This document shows positions 22,400 to 33,200 of a DNA stretch of 64,000 nucleotides, piece by piece. The notes under the pieces are model-generated. The model made no database searches and was not told the DNA's origin. It saw only the letters and a program-made list of their open reading frames with translations. Source of the DNA: Halichondria panicea (Eukaryota; Porifera; Demospongiae; Suberitida; Halichondriidae); NCBI RefSeq assembly GCF_963675165.1, contig NC_087378.1:6839573-6903572 (forward strand), written 5' to 3'. Position 1 is the stretch's first letter, and each line of letters starts with the position of its first letter. A program made the translations under genes and the position numbers.

Positions 22400-24317
22400 A
22401 TGGAGTTCTGTAATTTGAAAAGCAGTAAAATATCCAGCTTTATTATAGCGTTACTCTCAATGCTCAGTGTACTGGCCAAAGCAGAGGGTATGTGTAAAAG
22501 TAAATGTTTACCAACAATTATTCAGCATGCCTGCCGTTGTGTTGCATAGACTTAGTGAGCCTGAAAGCACTGTGTTCATCTAACAGAGCTGGAGTGAAGT
22601 GGACAGCTATCTCACCAACCTACAATGGTTACATTGACCTCGACTTCAGTTGCACCAATTCTAATGTGAGTATATAATTTATAATTTTAATAAAATTATA
22701 AGTACACACTTTTTGTGACAGCTATATAGTCATATATACATGCAGGGTAACATAACACATGTTGAAAGACAGGACAAGTGCTTTCACAAGAGAAATGTGC
22801 TACCTGCATTGGAACATATGCTGTATCGTTCAATGACTCATGCTATCAGTATGGATCTTGAAACAGGAACAGTATGTACATTCATTGCATGCATAAAGAG
22901 CCGATTTGAAGAGTACATGGATACAGTCAATGACACTTGTACAATTGGAGGTATGACTGTACCACCTCAAACTAACTTGACCTAAACAAATCCTTTACAG
23001 CTCCTACTGCTCTACCTGTACTACCAGCGATATGTAAACGTACTGGCAGCGAACAATGTCAGTGCTCATGCAGTCCAGGCTTTGAGGGAATAGCTGACAG
23101 CAGCATTGACGGGAACACATGTGAGTTGCCACGCACTGGCAACACACAAACGTAATTACGATTCTATTGCAGGCGAGGCTATCGTAGTTCCACACCCAGC
23201 ATCTACAGTGACCTCCACCTTCATCATTGCCCCAACAAGCTACATACACGTAGTAGCAACCCCAACACGTAGCAAGCACCTAGTCACAACAACACCTGTA
23301 ACCACACCATCAATCACAACCACTTCATCCATATCTGCACAAACAAGCCCTTCAATAACAATTCCACTTACTCTTCTAACTGGTTCACCTATAGCTACAG
23401 GGGCTGTGAGCCATGACTCAGGGCTTGGTCATTCCAACACACCCACTGTCATATCGGTGGTGTCAGGAGTGGCTGCAGTACTCCTCATAGTAGTCATCGG
23501 CATGGTGATATTTTGTTTGGGGACGGTCAAGTACAAAAGAATGAAGCTAAACAAGTAAAGTATGCTCTAATAATTAATCTATGATTTATGGTCGCTGTAT
23601 ACTCTAACAGGTTTCACGAGCAGCGTACCATGCCTTTTAAACAACAAAAAAGAGAAGTTAATAACTAACAATAAATAAATTGAGGTCAAACATGTGCTTT
23701 ATTCCCAATAGAAAATTGACCCGAACTTTATTCCAGACAATTGGAAAATGGATACAAGGATAGCCATGAGCAAGTCAATAGACAGTAAGCTAGACACGTT
23801 TCCACCACACCCACATTCTTCAACTGAGGAAGAAGGTGCTGCTCTAATGATGGCCATCACTGAGACTGTTCCTGGTGAAGATGGACAAATTAGCAATGCA
23901 GAGAAACGAGGCGCTTACGTTTACAGAGTGAGTGAAGGGAGCTCAGGATATGTGACTGAAGGTAGTTTGGGCTTCATATCAGAATCACTAATTTGTCAAG
24001 TGAAAAACTACACGGACTCTATCAGTCAAGACAACAATGAAGTGAGATTGCAAGGAGAAGGTCACGTTCAGAATGAAAGAGGCTATATAGTGGATAGAAA
24101 AAGCTCTCAACAGACCAACTGTTCTGAAGACTACATGGACTCTATCAGTCAAGACAACGATGGAGTGAGATTGCAAGGAAAAATTGACGTTAAAAACGAT
24201 GGCTATGTAGTGGATAGAAACAGCTCACAACAGACCAACTGTTCACCTGAAAACTATCTTGCACCTATTTTATGTACTGACGTATCCTTTACTTTTCCCT
24301 TAGACATGAATTCTTGA
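22400..24317 (+). CDS. Receptor family member I: EGF-like membrane protein with Tyr-motif tail
   Basis: Seven exons: 22400-22487, 22550-22665, 22746-22950, 23001-23120, 23173-23554, 23611-23656, 23712-24317; 520 residues. Signal peptide about 1-28. Residues 30-136 are the ectodomain (VKWTAISPTYNG, FSCTNSN, DKCFHKRN, ETGTVCTF, CTIGG), and 137-177 are EGF-like (CQCSCSPGFEG). Stalk and membrane helix (about 268-292) share one exon here, unlike F and H. The small exon has QRTMPFKQQ. The tail has KIDPNFIPDN, SKSIDSKLDTF, SSGYVTEGS and a 41-residue block repeated twice (TDSISQDN ... SSQQTNCS), each with GYIVDR or GYVVDR, then ENYLAP and FTFPLDM at the end. The donor after the small exon is GTTAAT, which is weak. 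Confidence 0.75.
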
Positions 24318-24636
24318 CTTTTACAAATTAATTTGTACCATCCATAATAACAATTCAGATTCTTACATACTTACTAGGGCTATATATATGTACTTGGGTG
24401 GATGGGCGGGGAAAGCAGTATACAGGTTTTACATTACACTACCGACACATTCCGATATGTGGGTTTATTATTGGGAAGCAATTTTGACCAATCTACCACA
24501 ATTGGATTAGTATTACATGCATCCAATAGATGCAAAGTCTTTAAAAGCATGCAGGAAACACTTTGCATGCAAACAAGTCACAAGCTAAAAGCTATATAGA
24601 CTTATAAGTGAAACACAACGTCTGCCTCCTTAAAAT

Positions 24637-26750
24637 ATGAGAGCTAGTCGTGTGACTATGATACTTCTGGCGGTGGTGGCGGTGGGCTCGAGTCTGAGCC
24701 GCTCAAGAGTCATTGAAGACAGTAACAGTAAGGCTGAGTGCAAGAGTATCGAGGAGATTCCAATGTGTGCAGGACTTGGCTATGAAGCATTTGCGCTACC
24801 AAACATCCTCAAACAAGACAGCATAAGCCAGATCAATACCGAGCTAAGCGCTCTGATTGGTGCGACTCAATGTTCCAACGCTTTGGTCTACTTCTTATGT
24901 TCTCTGTACGCTCCTTTTTGCTTTAACATGCACTTTAACGGTGAAAATGTTGCACAAACCTTATCCCCCTGCCGAAACCTGTGCTTGTATGTCAGAGAGG
25001 GGTGCATCGATGATATACAGAGGCTGGAGCTCAGCCACTTGAACTGTGCCGAATATCCAGATGGTGGCCTGTGCTTTGGTCCTTCAAATTTTTCAATTTT
25101 TGACCCAATTGAAGTTCACACCAAAGAAGGTATCTTAATTTTAGAGGCGCACGAATGTATGTCACTAGGTCGTGTGTGCATGGGTGTATAGTGGTATGCA
25201 ACAAAGTAAGGTGTGTATCCAAATTGTATTCTTTTTAACTATAGAGACAATCTGTGACTACGAAGTAACCGAGATACAGACCACCAGTGCAGCAATAATT
25301 TCCAGCAACACTACACCCCAGGATGCCATAACTTGCATCCCTGCAGTGCTCCACATAACTGTCGGGGAAACCATTCAACTGACAGGCCTAAAACCCGAGA
25401 CTAGGTACATCTGCACTATTCAGCAGGGAGAGCACACGTGCACAGTGGAGTTGACCACTCTACCACTACTAAGTAAGCTACACTAATTGATGTGTTACTA
25501 TTGAGAAAGTACTAGCCACAGGAAATGTACTTAATGGATGACAAGCTCACTAGCTCCACATGTGTATACTTAATTATGCAACACCAAAAGTACTAGCCAC
25601 AGGAAATGTACTTAATGGATGACACGCTCACTAGCTCCACATGTGTATACTTAATTATGCAACACCAAAAGTACTAGCCACAGGAAATGTACTTAATGGA
25701 TGACACGCTCACTAGCTCCACATGTGTATACTTAATTATGTAACACCAAAAGTACTAGCCACAGGAAATATACTTAATGGATGACACGTTCACTAGCTCC
25801 ACATGTGTATACTTAATTATGCAACACATGAAGATTCTTTGGGCTTCTTATATACAGGCCAATGTACACGTGTATGTATACAGGCCATTGCATACGTGTG
25901 TTTATATAATTTCGGTTATATAATTTATTGTTTGCAAACTAATAGGTATACAGCTGATCAACAGTACTCCGGATGTGTACAACAATTCTATTCACTTGGA
26001 GTTTGAGACCAACCGAGCCGTGGCCACACTACAATGCCAGCTGCTCCCCATAGACAATAAAATAAATTGTAAGCATATGTTTGTTTGCATTGCCACACCA
26101 CTTGAAAGTGCATGAAACTTATCACTGGAAGTCATGGATACCATTATGTCCCTAGGCAAACTATAGGATAGGAGTTGGGCATGCAAGAATGCAATGCAAC
26201 CACAGTAGATATCTTATCGAACCTAATTCAATTTGTCACAGGCAGTGGCGGGACAGTGGACTTTGAAGGGGTGGACCCTGGTCATCACACGATACGGATA
26301 CTTGCTGAGAACAGTGCAGATGACAGAGCCACCATTAGAGTGCGTGCGAGGGTGTTAAAACCTGGCCATTGCACTGTGACTCTCATTAACCAACAGTGGG
26401 CGTTGGAGGAGGGTGTGCTGACCGTATGGTTCAAGGGACACCCAAAACAGGATAGCTTCGATTGTAAAGTGGCAGACGAGTTTGAGTGCCATGGTAAGAG
26501 TATAATCATGCATTTTAGGCAAGGCTCTTAACATTAAAAACACTTGACATGCACGCATACAGTTATTAATTGCAGTACGTAGCGTAGATTCACTGTATTT
26601 GCTTCAGTCCACACAGATACAGCTGACCCTCCATCTTTGACTGCAACAATAGCATTAACCGAAGGGACCCACACAATACAAATTTCTCCTAAGAAGTCGG
26701 GAAACGAATGTACTAGAAGATACCCACGAAAAATAACTGTGACTGTGTAG
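24637..26750 (+). CDS. Secreted Frizzled-type cysteine-rich-domain protein
   Basis: Five exons, all phase 1: 24637-25129, 25245-25472, 25946-26068, 26242-26493, 26608-26750; 412 residues. Signal peptide about 1-22. Residues 36-145 are a Frizzled CRD with ten Cys in the expected order (opening IPMCAGLGYEAFALPN, then CSLYAPFC, SPCRNLC, LNCAEYP). The remaining four exons encode beta-rich, Cys-containing segments of about 40-85 residues with FN3-like turns (LKPETRYICTI, VDPGHHTIRI, LTEGTHTIQI). No membrane segment is present, so it should be secreted. A Frizzled CRD binds Wnt lipid in known proteins. The tail modules differ from netrin-like sFRP tails, so this is not a standard sFRP. Role here is inferred as extracellular Wnt modulation. 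Confidence 0.75.
25508..25831. repeat. 81-bp tandem repeat, four copies
   Basis: AGTACTAGCCACAGGAAATG starts units at 25508, 25589, 25670 and 25751. The copies are almost identical. It lies in the second intron of the Frizzled-CRD gene. Confidence 0.9.
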
Positions 26751-27241
26751 CTCCATAATTAAGTGTATATACGACACAAAACCAAATTTCTGAAAATATT
26801 GTTTGAATTGTGATTATAATAATTATTATGTCCATTATAAAACTGTGCTATAACAAGTTTTGTGCTCAGTGTTCATATAAATTTAGTTGAGTGAGAAGAT
26901 TGGTCTAGACAGCAAGCTCTGACACATCACCATGGCAACACACGTACCACACGCTCACTGAATGATCTGGAGTGGCAAATAGATGGATGGCTAAACACAC
27001 TAGCGACTATAGGCACCACTTGCTTGCATGCTATACACCGGTTGCTACCACTGTCGCTAGGCTATCAGTAAGAATGCATGATGTATACAGTCCCTAGGGA
27101 AGCTAAAGAAACAACTTGATCTCTAAATTCCTAGAGCCTAGCATACGTACCTGCAAAAAATACAGAATGCTCTAGATACATGTATTATTGTAACTATAGG
27201 ATCAAATGGCATTCCAAGGACACAGACCATAGCCAGTAGAC
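26751..27241. other. Convergent spacer between the Frizzled-CRD gene and HBS1
   Basis: Holds the 3' ends of both transcripts. Besides AT-rich sequence nothing further is recognised. Confidence 0.4.
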
Positions 27242-30200
27242 TCACTTAGCCCCATCACACACAATCTTTTGTTTGTGACAGGGGACACCGGGACCCACCT
27301 TAGTGACGACGCCAGCTGCTATGGTGTTGCCCCCGGCACGGATCATGAATCGACCCAACTCCTTGCAATCCTGATAGAGCTCCAAACATATCGGTCGGGA
27401 GACGTCCAATCGGATTATGGCAGAGCTGTTTTTAGTCAGGCACCTGTACGAGAGTCAAGTAACATAATTACATGTAATATGACAGTGTCATGTTTAATCA
27501 CGTCTGAAAGTGGATAATTTAATAAATGGGAGCACGATCCTAATTATTATTGTAGTATGCTAATGGCGCACAGGGCAGTAGGAATGTATAGTATCTAGTC
27601 TATAAGTAGTTATGTCTAGTCTAGCTTCATAGCGTAATTATGTATAATTATGGCTTCAATGTGTTAGCAGATTGTCAATGTGGTACAATCACAAGGGACT
27701 ATCCTGTGAGGTACTAGACAAGAGGCTGCGATACAAGACTTGAGATAAGTTTACTGACAGTTTACATAATTATGGGTTGGTAAGTAAACATGGCAACATT
27801 CTATCAAAGGTCTTGTGTAAACTGTTTATGCACTTCATTCTTTCAAGGTGGGCTGCAAAGTACACATCCTGTCTGATAATGATACATCAGCATCAGAAGC
27901 CTAGAAATCACATTTGGAACGCACAGAGTAAGTCGAACATGTACAGTGCTCCCAGCAATAGATTGTCAAATTCAAGTGAAAGGGGCACCCCAGTCAAGAT
28001 TACCGGCTATACGATCTGATCTGCTGTGAGACTGACTCCTCTTACCGAGGTTTCTTTCGAAGCAGTTCCCCTGTGTTCTTGTTGAGTAGACTCAGCAGCT
28101 TGGTCACCACAGCTGGCTCATTCAGCGACTGGTAGTGCAGCACCACCTACAAACAGGAGGAGTATACCAGCATTTTACTGAGAGAGTATCCTACATATTA
28201 TTGATACATGTGTAGGGGCGTGCACTGAGACAACACAGTACTGTGGATTCACAGTTTATTTTTATTTTCCAGTTAGACTACATTCACTAGCTATGAATCG
28301 TAATGCTACATGTATAATTATGACTGATTACTATAAGCAACTCACAGGGAAGCCAATAGTGATGGGGATGTCAATGTTGAACACAATGACTCTGGCCTCT
28401 AGTCTGGTGACCGCTCTTATTGGTTGATCCTGACTGCACAAAACACTGCCAATACTGGGTGAGGAGATATAATACACAAATGAGTGGGTGGGTGGGTGGG
28501 TACAGTGTAAACAGAGCCACAGTGTTTGTCACAGTAAGTACTTGGCTAATAATACTCAAGAGAGCCTAGACAACAGCTACATATACGTAATTATATAGTT
28601 CTGCATGACTTCATCAGAAATATCTTAGCAATGAACACAGTTTGCACGAGCGCCCCCCCCCCTCACCTGACTTTGGCACTGTCTAATCCGATGAGAGTGA
28701 GGATGACCTGGTCACCAGCCGCTGCCCACGAACTCTGACCCTCGCTAACACTCAAAGCTGCAGATATTGCGAACATGGTAACTATTTCTAAGGTTATAGT
28801 ACAGGGGGAACGCACCTTTGATAGTAGCTACCTCATTAGCAGGCTGAATGAGAACCGATTGTCCAACTTGCACATGTCCCGATTCCAGACGACCAGACAC
28901 ATTAAATCCTGACCCCTGACCTATGCACATGAGCCACTATGGAAATTTGGATCGGATCAATTATCCCGTTACCTTTAAATATGTCAGCAATACAGCACCG
29001 GAAGGGCTTGTCCACTGGACGTGGGGGAGAACGGAACTGGTCTGTACGACGTGTGTGTGGGGTGGGGTGATTACACATCTCATATTATAGTGAGCAGCTG
29101 TCTCACCAATTCTCTGCAGTAGGGTGGGGCCAGAGTACCAGGACGTCAGTTCTGGTAGAGAGGGTGTGGTCATAAGATTATCCCCTGTCAGTCCGGAGCA
29201 TGGCACATAGTTCACATCACTCTCCTATGGGTGGGGGGGGGTGTGGAGTTGTTAGAGGTGTGCCGCGGGGGGAGGGGATTATGAGTGGGAGCAGTGACTC
29301 TGATTACTAGGAACTGTGTACATGTATATTCATCGTTGGTTGCTCAAGAGTTAAGAATGTGAACCAAATAAATGAAATCATTATACTATTGCAACATTTA
29401 CAGGAAATCAGAATCATTCGTGGAAAGGTGACAAACATGTACGCACAAACAACACGGACACTTAATTCATTGACATGCATGTGCATGTACATGTACTGGG
29501 ACAGTGTAGGCATGTGTGTTACCTTGAATCCAGCCTGCTTGAGAAACAGCTTCAGTTTCTGCTCAACATCATTGAACCTTGTCTGAGACCAGTCAACCTA
29601 CAGACATGTACATAGCCAGCACCAAGACTGTCACTCTGTATTGCACAGTACATACAATCATGTACATAGCCAGCACCAAGAGTGTCACTCTGTATTGCAC
29701 AGTACATACAATCATGTACATAGCCAGCACCAAGAGTGTCACTCTGTATTGCACAGTACATACAATCATGTGCATAGCCAGCACCAAGAGTGTCACTCTG
29801 TATTGCACAGTACATACAATCATGTACATAGCCAGCATCAAGAGTGTCACTCTGTATTGCACAGTATATACAATCATGTACATAGCCAGCACCAAGAGTG
29901 TCACTCTGTATTGCACAGTACATACAATCATGTACATAGCCAGCACCAAGAGTGTCACTCTGTATTGCACAGTATATACAATCATGTACATAGCCAGCAC
30001 CAAGACTGTCACTCTGTATTGCACAGTATATACAATCATGTACATAGCCAGCACCAAGAGTGTCACTCTGTATTGCACAGTATATACAATAGGGCTATAG
30101 AATCATGAAGAATGTTGTAACTAAAATGGCACGCACATCTTATAAAGTCAGTCCATAAGCTATAATTATTATACTCTTGCAAAAATGATACCATTATTAA

Positions 30201-33200
30201 ATTGATGTCACTATGACACCATATAACTGTCTCCTTATAAGCATTCACCTCTAAAGCTGTCATTGCGTATTGCTACCAACAGAACTCACAGTGTCCATTT
30301 TATTGACAGCAACAGTCAGCTGTCTCACTCCCAGTGACCTCACTAAGAGGGCGTGTTCCCTCGTCTGACCCCCTGCTTCAAACCCCGCCTCAAACTCCCC
30401 TACAGTTGCGTTCACTACCAGCACAGCCACGTCCGCCTGTAGAGTGGGTCACCTGATACTCATAACATAGGCACCAAAAACAAACAGTCTTCTATGGATT
30501 TGATCTGCTACAGATTGGATAACACACACGTACACACAAACAGAGCCCCCTAAAAGCTACAGAATATATAGACCTCACCTGCGCTGCTCCAGTGATCATG
30601 TTGGGTATGAAGTCTTTGTGCCCGGGGGCATCCAATAGATTAACGAGCCTGGAGGGGGTTTCGAACATGTACTGTCCCACGTCCATGGTGATTCCTCTAT
30701 GCCTCTCCTCACCCGTCTCGTCCAGGACCCAGGCATAAGCAAACGAGCCCTTGCCCACTTTTTGAGACTCCTGCTCATATCTGAGAGGTGGTACATAATA
30801 ATCATGTGTACAAGCAACATACTGTGACAGTGAATAGTCTAGTCAAGGAGTATCCACCGTGTTGCTTACTTGTGCATTGCTTTCTTGGAGACATTTCCCA
30901 GTAGATAAAGCATGTGTCCCATAAGAGTGCTCTTACCAGCATCCACATGGCCTGCATGCAATGAGACAGATTAGGTGTATATTTCGAGGGTATAAATGTT
31001 TGCGGTTTTCGCTGATTAAGTATGTATTGTGAAAATTTATACCCACGAATTTAATATCGCATAATCGCATACATGCATGCATGCATGCTGCAGAAAGGCT
31101 GCTATTCCGCGAAAACCTTTCTAACAGTCATTCCGCAAAAGTTTATACCCTCAAAATATACATGTACCCGCTATACGGTATATAGGGCTTTAACTTCATT
31201 ACAATAAGTATGGACCAGTGGGCTGTGTGTGTGTTACCTATGACGACGAGGTTGATTTGTCCTTTGCTGGTCTTCTCCCTCTCCTTGTATTCAGTCAGTA
31301 CATCAACCCTCTGATGAGTATACATGTATGTATGTGTGTATGTACAAGATACAGATTGTGCTGATGACAGCACACATGTACCCAGAAATAGAGGTAGTAC
31401 AGACACACAGACACACACGGATAAGGGGACTAGTTGCTCAATTAAGGGGAAAAATTACAGTATGCAGTATGACAAACTACTACATGTACCAGTATATGCA
31501 AACAATTCTAACGAAGCCCTCCACCGCTGGCTACCAGGAAGTATGCTTAGGTAGCGATACTACAATCTGTACCAATTACACATTTCATCCAGTCCACACA
31601 TTAACAATCATCGTTGTTACTTAACATGCTAAGCATTAGAATTATTCCAAGAGTTAGTTTCAAGTCAACTAGCAACAATTTTACTCGGTAAAGGAGTATA
31701 TTACGTAAGACTAGAGTATTATGCAGCTTACATTGAACTTTGACTTGCTCCTCTGTGGAGTTAGTGCGGGTCGTTGGGTGGGAGTGGCATGAGTAGGGGA
31801 TGGGCTTCGAGCTGGACTGGCATAAGGACTTCGGCTTGGACTGGGAGTGCCACTGCAGGGAGGGGTGGTTAGGGTATGGTACAAGGAGGGCCGATTGGGT
31901 ATGGTACAAGGAGGGGTGGTTAGAATATGGTGCAGGGATGGTTAGGATTTGGGTACTATACACACTATTCACATACGTACAACATGTGACACGGCTATAA
32001 TTATTTTCTAAAATACAACCACACATAGAGGCACCACTGACAAAGAAGAAGGCACCACTGACAAAGAAGAGCTATTAGAGGAGACTAACTATTATACAGA
32101 GTAGCTAGGCCAGAACAGAAACAATTCTTGGCTAACTGATTCTCACCACATGATGTGACACACTCCCTCACCTGTGAATGAGTCCATCGTCCAGCGACCG
32201 GCCAGCTGTGACAAACCCTCTCTTAGGTTTGAGGGAGGAGGATGCTACTCTCTTAGTGATCACCTCAATGTCTCCACTCCTTTGAGAGCCTGTAGGGAAG
32301 AGACAGATAGGCACAGAAGAGGGACTGGTTTAACAGTGAAAGTTATAATCCCATTGAGTTGATTGAGAAAATTAATTCAATACGTGTATTGCGTGCACAT
32401 CTGAGACAGTAAAAAGTTGCTATATAAAAATGTTAGTCAAAAGTCATTTCTTTCTGGTAAACGCTGCTTTTTGTTTCTCTTTGACTAAGTCATCGGGTGA
32501 GGGGGTGGAGAAATCGAACTGAGTCCGTTTTCGATATTTCTTTGCTAATTTTGATACTACTCGACTATGGATGACTTCTTTGAGTTTTTCCACCTCTTCA
32601 TTCAACGTTGGCTGACACATCAAAAGAAATAGTGAAGATCGAGGTCGACCATTGCATTGGAACGTGACAACGCAAGCCGAGGGACCACTCAGTGTCTTCT
32701 TGTCGTCTTCAGGAGAGCTTTGACCCACCGACTGTTTGTAAAGACTGGAGAGGGTCATCTTACTAGGGGGGCGAGATTTTGCTACGTCAGCATGCCCTCG
32801 TGCTAGATCAGAGAGTGATAGTTGGGCTGCTCCTCCAGATGTTGGTTTGAGAGCTCTAAACACGAAGTCAGTGTGTGGTGATGGTTTCACTTTAGTTTGA
32901 GCTTGTTTGGGACGAGTGGATTCAGTGTGTGCAGCAATGAGTTCAGAGAGGCTTGAAGTCACCGCCATATTTCCACTGTCGGATGAGGTAGCTGTTTTTT
33001 TGCTATTGATGAGATCAAATAAGCTTGGTTTTTTCACTTGCCCACTGCTTGTGGTAGTACGTTCCTTAGGGGGAGCTGAGAGGCTGCTAACACCAGTAGT
33101 AGCACATTTGACGAGATTGGATAAACTGGGTGTAGTTGTGTCCTTCACTAAATCAGACAAACTTAGCTTAGTAGAGTTTTCCTTAACAAGAGTAGACAAA

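Noticed and set aside
24637-26750. A Frizzled receptor or standard sFRP
   Set aside because: No seven-helix region and no netrin-like domain; only the CRD is shared.
29552-30108. Four long overlapping open frames on both strands
   Set aside because: They are the reading of a 54-bp tandem repeat whose period is a multiple of three, inside an HBS1 intron.
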